From: Capsicum annuum
Lineage: Eukaryota > Streptophyta > Magnoliopsida > Solanales > Solanaceae
NCBI RefSeq assembly: GCF_002878395.1
Contig: NC_061119.1
Coordinates: 16,724,109-16,788,108 of the forward strand
Direction: 5' to 3'
Length of the DNA: 64,000 nucleotides
The notes beneath the pieces are model-generated. The model saw only the letters and a list, made by a program, of their open reading frames with translations. It ran no database searches and was not told the DNA's origin. Positions 24,430 to 36,172 of the stretch are shown in pieces (the first letter of the stretch is position 1; each line of letters opens with the position of its first letter). A program made the position numbers and the translations under genes.

Positions 24430-25256
24430 TATAACTGCAATTAAAGAGTGATAGAATAGGTGAAAGTCCCACATTTATTGGAGAATAGTTTGACGGTCTG
24501 TTTCATGGAATTTAGCAATCTTCAAATTATGAATTAGCTTATGAGGGGAGGATTGCGCAAATCTATATAAGCATACCTCTAATCCATTCTCCAATCAATG
24601 TGGTACTTTCACTTATTCTATCACTCTCCAATTGCACCTTATTTAAGAACAAGATTAAGGTGATTTTAAAAAGGGCAAAATTGGTCAAGTATAATTATTT
24701 TCATCTCAATTTTGCAAAATAAAAAGATAAACAGAGACAAATATTTTTAGTAATCATAACAACTAATATAAAATGGAAGGGGGAGGAGGGGGGATATTTT
24801 CACTCTTTTTCTTCTTTTTCACTATTAATCATGAAAATTTTGGCTTACCCATGTTTTGAAGCTCACCATATAAATTGAGAATATTATTTTAAGGATTTAT
24901 AGTAAAATCAAAATTACAAAATTGAAGCTTCATCAAGACTATCTTTTTTTGCCTTTTGGCATTTGAATGAAGAGCTAACAACGGATGGAGCTTATCATTC
25001 TCTTTACTTATTGCTTTTTCGAACAATAAAATCTTTTCCCCTGTCATTTTTGTCTTGCCAACAACAATATATGCAATGTAATCTCATAAAGTAGGCAATT
25101 CTTTATGATATAGAGAGAATATAAAAAAGCTGTCAAAATAATTTTCACTATAATTTTTATCACAATATTGTTACTAGAGGACAATACTTGATATGTGAGT
25201 TGAAATTTTAAAAGAAAAAGTTTTGAATTCAGTTGGTAAAGAGCTTCGACAGGGTA
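24430..25256 (+). repeat. Repeat copy 2 (3' half of B plus part A), containing foldback copy 2
   Basis: Starts with the hairpin at 24436-24636 (arms TGCAATTAAAGAGTGATAGA and TCTATCACTCTCCAATTGCA) and continues through the B-part landmarks to part A at 25060-25256. It is truncated on the left relative to copy 1 and cut on the right by a CACTA end. Confidence 0.7.
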
Positions 25257-25951
25257 CACTACAAGAAATTCATTTTTCCCGATTGCAAATTCCGACTAAA
25301 AAATTCAGTTGGTAATTTTCAACTACTTCGATCGAAAAATTTAATTTTTTATTTTTATTTTTTATAAAATATTTCTCCGATACTATTTTCGACAACAACA
25401 ATAATAAGATTTGGCGGTAAATTCTAAAAATATATATTTCGATTAAAGTAGTCGGACAAGACATATAAAAATTGTCAGCATTAATATGACCAAACGTTTC
25501 GATCATTTTGATCGAAATATTTTAAGAAGATTAATCAACAATAGAATTCTAATCCAATATTTGTAGTCAAAAATTTTATAAATAATTAATTAAATATATG
25601 ATTAAATTATATTAAATACATACCCGATTGGTGTAGTCGAAAATATTAAATAATTAAATATATTAACTTTATACTCAACCACTATAGTCTTAAATATTAA
25701 ATAATTAAATATATTAAATTTTATATCCGATCGCAGTTGTAGGAAGATTATATTTAATTATTAAATAATTATATAAAATATAAATTAAACACTATATTTT
25801 TATGAGACCCTCTCTCTCGCTGCCTTCTCTCTCTCTCTAAACTAACCTAGGGTCTCACTACCCTCTCTTCTCACCGCCCTGTATCTCTCGATGGTGTGAG
25901 GTGATGGTAGAGTGGTGACGGCGACGATGAGTTAATGGTATTGGCGTCAAG
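25257..25951 (+). mobile_element. Truncated CACTA (En/Spm) transposon end
   Basis: Begins with the hallmark CACTACAAGAAA (25257-25268). It is followed by many subterminal CGATCGAAA / TTCGACTA-like words in both orientations (for example 25276, 25328, 25378, 25439, 25508, 25626), as expected for transposase-binding subterminal repeats. A pyrimidine tract and GCG-rich stretch follows (25808-25950). No matching TTTCTTGTAGTG was found, so the other end is missing. The repeat it interrupts restarts at 25952, but at an earlier point of the unit, so this is not a simple insertion. Confidence 0.7.
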
Positions 25952-26829
25952 AATATTATTTTATGAATTTATAGTAGAATCAAAATTATGAAACTAGATA
26001 TTTTTCAAGACTACCTTTCTTTGCTTGTTTGCATTTGAATGGATAGCTAATACATTTGGAGCTTTTCATTCTCTTTATTTATTATTTGCTATTCAGGAAA
26101 TAAAAAATTCCCCCTTTTATATATATTTGACCAACAAAAATATGCATAGTGTAATTGCACAAAATAGGTAATTTTTTATGATACAGATAGAGTGTAAAAA
26201 AATGCTAAAGTAGTTTTCACTATAGTTTTTACCACAATGTAGTTAGTGAGAGGACAATACTCGATATGTGAGTTGAAATTTTAAAAGAAAAAATTTTAAA
26301 TTTAATATGTAAAGAGCTTCAATTAGGTAATTTATTNNNNNNNNNNNNNNNNNNNNNNNNNNNNNNNNNNNNNNNNNNNNNNNNNNNNNNNNNNNNNNNN
26401 NNNNNNNNNNNNNNNNNNNNNNNNNNNNNNNNNNNNTATTGAATTTTCTTTAACTTCTTCGTGTGTGTATTTTTTCATATTTTAAACTTTTTAGTAAATC
26501 TCATGTCTCCATTGTTGTTTTCAATTATTATTACAATATTAATTATCATATTTTCCTTTTGCACGTCCCTCAAACTTATAAATAAAAAGTTTATTACTAC
26601 TCTCTCAGTTATAATTTTATGGACATTATATTAAAAATTAAAATGGATGTTTCATTTTATTTGTCCATATTAGTGAAGAAAGAGAGTTTTATTACTCTTT
26701 TCTGATAGTAGCTTTAGCATTAAATAACTAAATAAAGTAATAGCAGCAAAATTTAGAATTCTAAAGCATCATTAATAAGGTTTAATAAAATCCAACGCTA
26801 ATAAAAACTTTCTTAAAGGGTATCAATCA

Positions 26830-26833
<4 letters not shown>
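25952..26833 (+). repeat. Repeat copy 3 (end of B, part A, gap, part C)
   Basis: 25952-26135 matches B, 26140-26336 matches A, and 26437-26833 matches C up to CTTTCTTAAAGGGTATC..CAATTA, where the Helitron insertion begins. Part B of the same copy continues at 33670. Confidence 0.7.
26337..26436. other. Assembly gap (100 N)
   Basis: Exactly 100 N. By comparison with 22260-22390 the missing sequence should be the end of part A plus a TA microsatellite. Confidence 0.98.

Positions 26834-26876
<43 letters not shown>
26834..26876. repeat. (AT)n microsatellite at the Helitron 5' edge
   Basis: An uninterrupted AT run replacing the normal TCTATATAT start of the element. Confidence 0.9.
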
Positions 26877-26879
<3 letters not shown>

Positions 26880-27227
26880 GAGGAATAAGGCCTTGTTTAT
26901 GTGGCATGTCTCACAAGCAAGTATTCCTATTTATCTTTTTTTATAAATTTTTGAATTTTTTCTACCTTTAAAACTTATTTATCAATTAGCTATTTCATTT
27001 AATTTTAAGATAATTAGCATTTACTAAGATAATAATGAATGATTGTGACTCTTCTTTTTATTAGGTCATGTTAATTGTGAAATATAATTAATTAATTTTA
27101 ACTCCACACTTTTGATCTTTCCTCCCTTCTATAAAATTTTTGTGTATAAGTGAAACCAACTATTGAGTCCAAAATCATCACAGTCTCTCCATATCCTTTA
27201 CCATTTTGAAATCAGGTGATTTTAAGT

Positions 27228-28620
27228 GTGTTATAATTTAATTTCATTTTTCGTCTTTACTTTTTAGTTCATCTCTCTATTCTGAATTTCTAAAAGTTTA
27301 ATGATAATATAGGCGGTCACACAACAATTAAGGTTTTATGTTGTTGCTACTACATCATATAATTTGACTCTTCACGCGGCTTTGTCAAGAATTCATTGAT
27401 TATAAAGGTATCTTTCTTTTATATTTAATATTCGTATTGAAGCCTAACTAAATTTGAATTCACGCTGGAAATTTTCACATTGAGATTATAAAGATATGTG
27501 ACAATAGTTTATTTAAATCGGACATTATCTTATTTAAATAACATTTTATTTATTTGTAAATCATATGTTAGAATATTTACAATAAGAATTTTATGCAAAT
27601 CAGTTTCAAGGATGAGAACTTTTGTAGAATGGGCAATCTTAAGACCTTAACTTTTACGAATAATTTTATGCAAATCAGTCTCAAAATATTTTTTGCTAAA
27701 AAAAAAATAGAAAACCACAAATTATACAATTATACAAAGAGTGAAAAGATTTTAAAAAATGTGTAAATTAATTACTTATTCATAGTTATTGTTAAAATCT
27801 ATATTTATATATAAAGGAATAATGTGAAAATAATGATATGACATGCTTTTAAAGTCACCATCCATACTGCGATATTTTTAAGCTTTTTTTTTTTAATAAC
27901 TAAAACCATCAAAAACTAATTATAGTGTGTTATAATTTGGTTTCATTTTTGGTTTTTACTTTTTAGTTCATCTCTCTATTCTAAATTTCTAAAAGTTTAA
28001 TAATAATATAGGCGGTCACGCAACAACTAAGGTTTTATGTTGTTGCTACTACATCATATAATTTGACTCTTCACGCGGCTTTGTCACGAATTCTTTGATT
28101 ATAAAGGTATCTTTTTTTTTGTATTTGATATTCGTATTGAAATCTATCTAAATTCGAATTCACACTAGAAAGTCCCACATTGGAGATTATAAAGATATGT
28201 GACAATAGTTTATTCAAAATCGGTCATTATCTTATTTAAATAACATTGTTATTTATTTGTAAATCATATATTAAAATATTTACAACAACAATTTAATGCA
28301 GATTAGTTTCAACGATGACAATTTTTGTAGAATGGGCAATCTTAAATCCTTAAATTTTACAAATAATTTTATGCAAATCAATCTTAAAATTTTTATGCTA
28401 AAAAAGATAAAAAGACAACAAACTATACAATTATACAGAGAGTGAAAAGATTAAAAAAAAATGTGTAAATTAATTACTTATTCATAGTTATTGTTAAAAT
28501 TTATATTTATATATAAAGTAATAATGTGAAAACAATGATATGACATACTTCTAAAGTCACCATCGTGATCTTTTTAAGCCTTTTTTTATAACTAAAATCA
28601 TCAAAAATTAATTATAGTGG
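27228..28620 (+). repeat. Tandem duplication, unit about 699 bp
   Basis: Copy 1 (27228-27926) and copy 2 (27927-28620) both begin GTGTTATAATTT. They share ATAGGCGGTCAC.CAACAA (27311 and 28009), CTTCACGCGGCTTTGTCA and TTGTAGAATGGGCAATCTTAA, and end near ATCAAAAA.TAATTATAGTG. No protein is encoded. Small differences are scattered through the copies. Confidence 0.88.
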
Positions 28621-28757
28621 GTCATTAAAGTTGAAACAATGTTTACAATATAGTGGATCATTAAAGTTGCAAGAATTGAATTGAAATAATGAATCATTAA
28701 GCTGCCTACGTGCCTTTTCAAATGCATTATAGTCTTTTCAGGTTTCAAGGTTCAACA

Positions 28758-29898
28758 TCTATATATAATATAAAGGAAGGTTATAGATAAGGTGATGTGG
28801 CACCTCTCTATGACCTCCAATCATGTTTATCTTTTTTCTCCTTTTTTGAGTTTTTTTTTCTACTTTTTGTTTTATATTCTATTTTTATTTAATGTCTTTT
28901 ATTATAATAACAATAAATAACTTTATTGTTAATACTCTTCTCATTCATGAACTTATTTTTGAGTTAAATTCACATTAAAAAATCTCCTTCCATTTGCATT
29001 CTCTACTTAAATAATATGTCTCTTCAACTCCCTTAGATATAACCTAACCAATCTATAAATAACAATTATGAAGTTGTTGGATGAACATTTTCATTTTTTC
29101 CTCCTTCTTCTTCTTCTTTTTTTTTTTTTTTGATTTCTTTCCTTTTTTTTTTTCATAAATCATGTGTCTAATAATTAAAAGAGATGATATACAAAAGATG
29201 ACATGATAATGTGGTCACCACTTAGATGAAGAACAATAGGTATTCTTTAGAATTTCATGTTTGTGTCGTTATAGCAAAATACAAGTTCATCAATATGAAA
29301 AAAAAATTGATTGTTGTATAGAGAATTCATCGATAAGAGATGGTTAAATTAGTTTGGTACAAGCTCATCAAGATGAAAGTAAAAAAAGAGTGATATAATA
29401 TCTCTCTTTTTGAGAATATGTTCATCTTTAATACACAATTCACTATGAATAACTCGCTATTCTCTTTCTTCCTATTACAATTTGCATTGTGTTGTTGATT
29501 ATTTTATCATGTAATTTCAAGCTTTGTATATAGAAAGACGTTTTTAGCGTTTCTTTTGATGTCTAATAATGACGATTAATTAAATTATTCATTTGTATGA
29601 ATAGTTCAAATTGAAAATAGCATATACATTTACTTATAATTTGGTTGATATTAAATATGCTTGCTTTATTATATGCCATGATAGGTTAATTGGATATCAA
29701 TTAAAATGCAATTTTATTTTTTTATTTTCTTATCGTCATATATTGTGATTTGAGAAAAATTTTATTCGTTTGTAAGTAATATTCATTTTTTATGTATTAT
29801 TTTTTCTTTCTTTCCTCCTTTTCCCATAATTGTTTAGTCTATGAACTTAACGATCCTTCATTCAGTCATGAAAGACATCGTTTTCTCTTTTAAACTTA
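28758..29898 (+). mobile_element. Internal Helitron-like 5' terminus 1
   Basis: TCTATATATAATATAAAGG at 28758, preceded by A. It is followed by GATGTGGCACCTCTCTATGA, a string like that after the outer 5' end (TTTATGTGGCATGTCTCACA). No hairpin-CTAG end is seen before the next 5' terminus at 29899. Confidence 0.5.
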
Positions 29899-31903
29899 TC
29901 TATATATAATATAAAGGTTGGTAAAATAAAAAATAGTGTGATATCTCTCTTAGGCCAAGATGCAATTGATTTTTTTCTTCTTTTTTAAAAACTTCTTTTT
30001 TTTTCTTTAAATAATCTATTATTAATTAAATAAATTAACAAAACCCTTATAAATAAATATTCATTTACAATAATTCAATCTCAAATAGTAATTTGTCTTG
30101 GTCAATCATGTAATTCTTGACAATAATAATAAAGAAATTAGTTAAAATTGGGTTAGCTCGCGTAAAGCCTGTTTGACTTTGTAGTAAAGCATACAATAAT
30201 CTCAATTATAACTACTCAAATTTTTTATCCTTTTCTCTATTTTTCTTATTTTTTATTATTTATTTCATGTTCAAACTTTTTGCACACTAATTAAATTATC
30301 AATCTTGAATTAAGATTTTATATATATCCCATAATCTCTATTATAAGTGTTGCAAAAAAGGGATAGAATTTGGTAACCGAACAAATATTAACTATAAAAT
30401 TATGTGTATTAAAGTATATTTTAATTTGTGATGTATTTTTTCTTTTTCATCCTTTATCAATCAATTCAAATTATATATTAATTATTTCATTTAATTGAAG
30501 GATAGAATAGTTATTCGCACATAAATGAATAAAAAGAAATTACAAAATCAGTAGGAAAGAAGAGAAGATGAAAAAATTAGTCATTAATGAATATTAGTTG
30601 TTCAGTTTAGTGGAGTAGTATAAATAATTATGGAGAAAATTAAAAGGTTTTTAGGTTTTTAATATTTAATTTAATATAAGGTAAATTAATAGGATGGAGA
30701 AGGGGATAAAAAACAATTAAATAAAAACAAATAAGATGAAAGGACTTATGTAAATTCTCTAATTAATAACATATGAGAGGACTTATGTAACACAAAAAAA
30801 TCTTTAATTATGTATAGCGTTTATTTATCACTACAATAACTACAAATATTTTATTTACATAATTAACACATTATTTATGAAACAACAAATAAATAAGATT
30901 AGGTAAGACAAGATCGAATTAAGTGTATAATTTACCTCCAAATATGATTTTTAATAAATATTATTATTTATAATACTTGAGTAATATTTATGAAAAAAAT
31001 ATTTAAGTATGAATGAGAAGTTGAAGCTCTTACGTTAAGTATCTTTCTTCTCAATAATTCATCCTCAATTAAAAAAATAGCTCAGTGAAATTTAATTATT
31101 ATATTTCGAGATCAAGTTTAACTCGCCCACAATTTTACTTGTTTTTAGTCTATTAGATCTTAAAATCAAAAGAAATAATTGTTCTTTTTGAGCATGTATC
31201 TTGATTTAAATTGTTCAGGAGACATTATGAAGAATTTGAAGAAGACAATTTAAGCAGCAAACTAAAAATAAGATAATTTATGTTTATTTTTTTGACACAA
31301 ATTTTTATTTACTTTTTATGGCAATTTTCATTTATTTTTAATCACTTTGAGCAATTATAATTCTATGTGATTGTATGCATGTTCTACTTTACGTTTGATT
31401 TTTTGCAATTGTGATATTCGAAAACAAGCTTTTGCTTTTGGGCTATTCTTCCTTACCTGTTTTAGTTTTGTAGTTTCATCTTATGCTTAAAAGAGTGTAT
31501 TTCACCATTTTTTTTATTTGTTCATTGAATATATGTATGTGAGATAATGATGGAGCCAAAAAATTTATTAAGAAATGTCAAAATATAAGAAAATAAATAC
31601 ATAAAGACAAGGAGTGTCAATAATGAAATATATTAGCAATAGAAAAAAAATGATGTGACACCTTTCATTGGCTAAGAAATACAATTTTTTTGAATTTTTC
31701 TCTATTTATTTTCATTTATGTCTATATTAAACAAAAGTTCAAAAAAAAAAACTCTTTTAACAATCTTAATTATATTAAATATGCAATGTTAAGAAATTCG
31801 AATTCTTTTTTTTTTTTTAAATTCTCTAATGTGAAACTTAATAATCATTATTTTCATTACTCCCATAATTTTTTTTAATTATCATAACCTTTTAAATAAT
31901 TAA
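29899..31903 (+). mobile_element. Internal Helitron-like 5' terminus 2 and following AT-rich body
   Basis: TCTATATATAATATAAAGG, identical over 19 bases to 28758-28776, again preceded by A. The body to 31903 is very AT-rich with no coding signal. A related but end-less string (AATGATGTGACACCTTTCATT) recurs near 31650. Confidence 0.45.
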
Positions 31904-32058
31904 GAGAAAATACATCATTTTCACCCTGAACTTGTCTCCATAACTTACTTTAGACCCTAAACTATACGGGAAATTCCATATCCCCCTAATAACTTTCAAG
32001 TGAATTAAAATCAACCCAACGACTGACGTGGCAAAAAAAAAATACGTGACTTTATATA

Positions 32059-32062
<4 letters not shown>

Positions 32063-32109
<47 letters not shown>
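32063..32109. repeat. (TA)n microsatellite in the Mutator-like element
   Basis: A TA run just inside the left inverted repeat. Confidence 0.92.
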
Positions 32110-32112
<3 letters not shown>

Positions 32113-32920
32113 AAAAAAAAAATAAGAAACCTAGCTTTCATCTTCTTCGTAACACCCCCATTCCCCCCACCCACACTCCCACCCCCACCGCAATACCCCT
32201 TTTCTTCATCTTTTTCATACCCCCCGCCCCGTTTCTTCGTCTTCTTGGAAACCCCACCCTTCTTCTTCATTCCAAATTCTTTACTAAACTTATTTTGTTG
32301 TTGTTCTTCACAATTTTCAATCCTTTACTTGATTTTCATTACTTCAATGTTTCTCAACTATGTATCGCCATTCTTAAATCTTCTATTGTTCAAAACCTCC
32401 ACAAATTGCAGCAATGTTAATTTTCATTAACTAAAAATTCGATTGGTATTTTTCTATCGAATAAGGTCATCATCAACTCGTTAATTTTTCTCTGTTTTCG
32501 CGTCTTGTGCTTATTGAAAATTCATCAAAGTTGATAAATTTAATTTTGTATAATCGGGTGAATGAGTTGGTGGATTCGTTTGTTGTTAAAAGAAATTGAT
32601 GTCGTTGTTAATTAAGTTGATGCCCATTGAAGTATTTTACTGATTTTAAAAATCAATGGCAGGGGTGATTGTTGTTTCAAAAACAGAGGAAAATTAACAG
32701 GATATTTTCTCTCTATATCAATTATCGTTCAATAGAAAGAAAATCAAAATGAATTTGTAAATGTGCATGTGTGATTGTTGTTTTTGTGGAGTGGGTGAAG
32801 AGTGAGAATCTTGTATTAATAGTGAAATTTTTGGTATTGTTACAGTGATGGACTGGTGTGGTATGGGGTGGGCGTGAGGGTGGGGGGTGTGAAGAAGAAA
32901 GTGAATTTCTTTTTTGTTTT

Positions 32921-32922
<2 letters not shown>

Positions 32923-32960
<38 letters not shown>

Positions 32961-33003
32961 TATGTATATATATGTGTGTGTATGTGTGTGTGTGTGTGTG
33001 TGG
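32923..33003. repeat. (TA)n then (TG)n compound microsatellite
   Basis: TA run 32923-32958, a short mixed spacer, and a TG run to 33003, placed symmetrically to the left-hand TA run within the same element. Confidence 0.92.
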
Positions 33004-33640
33004 CATCATTTTTTAAATAAATATTTACGTGGCAGCGATGTGGGTGTGTGTGTAGTGCACCTCCCTTTGTGAGAGTGGCAATATATCTTTAGGGAGTTAT
33101 TTAATTCACTTGAAAGTTATTAAGGGGGTGTATAACTGCCCGTGTAGTTTAGGGTCTAAAGTAAGTTATGAAGATAAGTTCAGGGGTGAAATGATGTATT
33201 TTTCTCAATAATTAATAATCATATTCATGATATATATTTAGTATTTCCATATTACAATTCTATAAATAAACATAGTAAAACTTTGTACAAATAATCACAT
33301 TAGTTTTTTAAGTTTCATGTTACATTTTTGGTGCTTATTATATTTCTTTTTGTTATTTGTCTCAAATAGAAAAATGAAGCTTATTGAATGGTGGCGTCGG
33401 CTTGTGGGAGATGTCGATAAGAGTTCAAAAGATTGTGTATTAATTTTATATTTTTTTCTTTTATATTTAATGATTGAGATCGTAAGAATAATGTTGTGTT
33501 ATTTTTTTTATTTTTATACGTTTTTTGTATGATTTTTTTGTTTGTATATATGAATTTCTTTGTTGTAAGTTATAATTTCTTTTGATTCAAAATAGTAACT
33601 TATAATTTTGTTCGAAATTTACCAATCATCGTCTTTTTTA

Positions 33641-33669
33641 ACCGCGCGAAGCGCGGATAAATTTACTAG
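33641..33669 (+). other. Helitron 3' terminus
   Basis: ACCGCGCGAAGCGCGG folds into a short stem-loop, followed by ATAAATTTACTAG ending at 33669 and T at 33670. This is the termination signal of plant Helitrons. Confidence 0.85.
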
Positions 33670-34610
33670 TATGAAATGGAGGAAGTACTTTAGTAAAGAT
33701 ATGACACTTGGGTATGACTCAACCCCAAACGCTAGCTTATGAGCGGAAAATTGCTCAAATCCATATAAGCAGACCGACAATTTATTTATGTGACTTTCAC
33801 TCACTCTAACATCCTCCTTCACGCCAAGGTCCAACTGAAGCGTAGATCAGGAGGTCATATGAGAATGAACCTGACTTTGATATTACGTAAGGATTTGACA
33901 TCTAAGCCGGACTCAATCACAAAAAGTTAGTTCATGAGGGACGGATTGCAAAAGCTAGCTCATAATAAGGAAGGATTGCAATAGGAGAGTGATAGAATAG
34001 GTGAAAGTCCCATATTGATTGGAGAATGGTCTGATGGTCTGTTTCATGGATTTAGACAATCCTTACCTAATGAACTAGCTTATGAGAGGAGGATTACCCA
34101 AATCTATATAAGTAGACCTCCAGTCCATTCTCCAATCAATGTGAGACTTTCACTCTTTATATCACTCTCTAATTGCACCTTATGTAAGAACAAGACTAAG
34201 CTAATTTTATCATTAAAAAGGGGTAAAATTGGTCGAACAAAACTATTTTCATCTTGATTTTGCAAAATAACAAGTTATATTGAGATAAATATTTTCAGTA
34301 ACCTTAAAAATTAATATAAAATGGAGGAAATTTTTTTACTTTTTTCTTTCTTTCTTCACTGCTATCAATCATGAAAATTTTGACTTACCCATGTTGTTTT
34401 GAAGTTTGCCAGGGAAATTGAGAATGTTACTTTATGGATTTATTGTAAAATCAAAATTAGAAAATTGAAGCTTTTTTAGGACCAACTTTTTTGCTTGGTT
34501 GCATATGAATGGAGAGCTAAATGGATGGAGCTTTTTATTCTCTTTATTTATTACTTGCTATTCGGATAATAAAATCTTTTCCCCTTGCATATTTTTCATG
34601 GCCAATAACA
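33670..34610 (+). repeat. Repeat part B, second half of the copy split by the Helitron
   Basis: Parallels 22800-23730 throughout (ATATGACA.TTG, AGCTTATGAG, CATATAAGCAGACC, GAGAATGAACC, GATTTGACA, then the hairpin and the AATCATGAAAATTTTG tail). Confidence 0.8.
33977..34177. repeat. Foldback hairpin element, copy 3
   Basis: Arms TGCAATAGGAGAGTGATAGA and ATATCACTCTCTAATTGCA. The inner ATTGATTGGAGAATGG pairs with CCATTCTCCAATCAAT almost perfectly, the best kept of the three copies. Confidence 0.78.
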
Positions 34611-34614
34611 ATAT

Positions 34615-34722
34615 GTTTAAAAAGTAGAATTTGAAAAGGGTAGAATATATGCAAATTGTATCACTATTTTAGAGGTAAAGATATTTTATCTGTAGATCCT
34701 CGACTCAAGTAAAAAAAAATAG
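34615..34722 (+). repeat. Possible SINE 3' part
   Basis: GGGTAGAATATATGCAAA, AGAGGTAAAGATATTTTATC and GTAGATCCTCGACTCAAG followed by an A-run resemble a decayed form of the common Solanaceae SINE tail (TAGAGAGG..GTTTCCGATAGACCCTCGGCTC). The resemblance is from memory and imperfect. Confidence 0.3.
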
Positions 34723-36172
34723 TCTAGAGCAATATAGAGAAAGAAATAACAAAAATGAAGAAAGTCACAATAAAATATTATATTAGACAACCTGATAAAT
34801 AATTCTAAACAGTTGTTGTAACATAAATTTGAAATTTCTCCAAAATTTCCTATTTCTTGTTTGTTTTTCATCGGAATGTGATAACAATGGATGATGCTTC
34901 TCTTCACCTTCTCAATCTTATCTTAAATTTTATTTTTTTTCTTATTTGGAATTTTTTTGGATCGATGTCTTCCCCAACATTTTTTGAAAAAACAAATGTA
35001 AAAAAAAAAAAAACCTTTAAATAATTAATGATAATTAATTAGGTGTAACTAAATGTGAAGTATCCACTTAAAAATGACATGCATCTAAGTTAATCAAATT
35101 TCAATTTATTTTTCGTCTTTCACCTGCCTTCAAGAAAGTGAAAGAATTCAGGCCCTAAGAATATGTTTATTACACTTTCAAAAAATTTAAGAATTTAAGT
35201 GGCAATAGGACCCCAAAGTTTAGATCCTTCTGGTCACTTGCTATTCTTTGAGTGCTTGTTGGTTAAATTATTCAGGGATTAATCATCTTGATTAATTATT
35301 TTAATATTATTATTCATCTTAATGTGGTATAAAAATAAACTATAATTTTGAGATAACTAATCATGATATTATAAGTTATTTCATAATTTTATCAGAACTA
35401 AATATGCATGAAATAATTTCATCATAAAATTTATTTTGAAATTAATTATTCATTATCCCTCGTAAAGCCCTAAGAGTGTGGTTTGCAGTACCGTTTATAT
35501 AATGTCTAAATAGAAAAAATAATATTTTTTTCTGACAGTGTGGTTTACATTGTCGTATATATAATTTCTAATAGAAAAAATAATTATTATTTTTTAAAAA
35601 AATCTAAATTCAGACTAACAAGAAACAAAGAAATGCACGTGAACTCAATTTTTAAATGTACTAACAGAACACGTATAACTAATAAACAAGAAACACTAAT
35701 TAATTGTGACACTTCTTATTATAGTGTGTTTGAAATAGAAAGCTTACAAACGTCATTTTCTTATTCTCGTTGTCCACATTACTATTGTCACTTTCACGTT
35801 AATTGTTAGTCGAATTCTTCATAATCTAAATTAATATTGAACTTTTGCAAGTACAAAATAAATGTACCTAATTTTATAATAAGTTATCTATAAATTATTT
35901 TTATATTTTTTTCCTTTGATTGACATGATGTTAACATTGATTTTTGGAATTGAAAGGGGGCATGTGGAAAGGAAATGTGAGAAGGATGGAGTTAGTATGG
36001 GGATGAAGACAAGATGAATTTGCTTGAATGGAGCCAAACACCAAATCTCTCTGAAATGATTTTTTAAGAAAATGACATTTGAAAATAAAAACATAAAATA
36101 TCGATATCAAATCTTCATCTTTGAAAAAATCACTCTATGAAAAAAGGCTAATCCCCTACTTAACTTCTAGTT
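34723..36172. other. AT-rich stretch without recognised feature
   Basis: Short open frames exist on both strands (for example 35540-35809 and 35888-36094) but none has a recognisable motif, plausible splice pattern or codon character. I see nothing else. Confidence 0.5.

Larger units (their letters stand above)
31904..33206. mobile_element. Non-autonomous Mutator-like element with 9-bp target duplication
   Basis: The perfect direct repeat AATAATTAA flanks it (31895-31903 and 33207-33215). Terminal inverted repeats of about 100 bases pair from GAGAAAATACATCATTTTCA at 31904 to the reverse complement at 33206; both arms contain TAGGGTCTAAAGTAAGTTAT or its complement. Long inverted repeats with a 9-bp duplication define Mutator-like elements. 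No transposase is encoded. The interior (32150-32880) is less AT-rich, with C-rich and CTTCTTC tracts, and might be captured sequence. Its source was not recognised. Confidence 0.85.
26834..33669 (+). mobile_element. Helitron-type insertion, non-autonomous, about 6.8 kb
   Basis: The 3' end is canonical: a GC-rich hairpin CCGCGCGAAGCGCGG (33642-33656), then ATAAATTTACTAG and a host T at 33670. Plant Helitrons end in exactly this style (hairpin plus CTAG, inserted between A and T). The left boundary comes from the uninterrupted repeat at 22.78-22.81 kb (CAATTAGTATAAAATGG). Here CAATTA ends at 26833, and TATGAAATGG starts at 33670. The expected 5' TC has been lost in an AT microsatellite, but the following TATAAAGGAGG is Helitron-like. 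No Rep/helicase gene is present. Two more 5' termini lie inside. Confidence 0.7.

Noticed and set aside
32052..32270. Gly/Lys-rich minus-strand frame as a secreted or glycine-rich protein
   Set aside because: It is produced by C-rich and TA microsatellite sequence inside a Mutator-like element.
35540..35809. 89-codon frame in the AT-rich stretch as a gene
   Set aside because: No recognisable domain, Asn/Lys/Tyr-rich as expected by chance in AT-rich DNA, and no promoter context.
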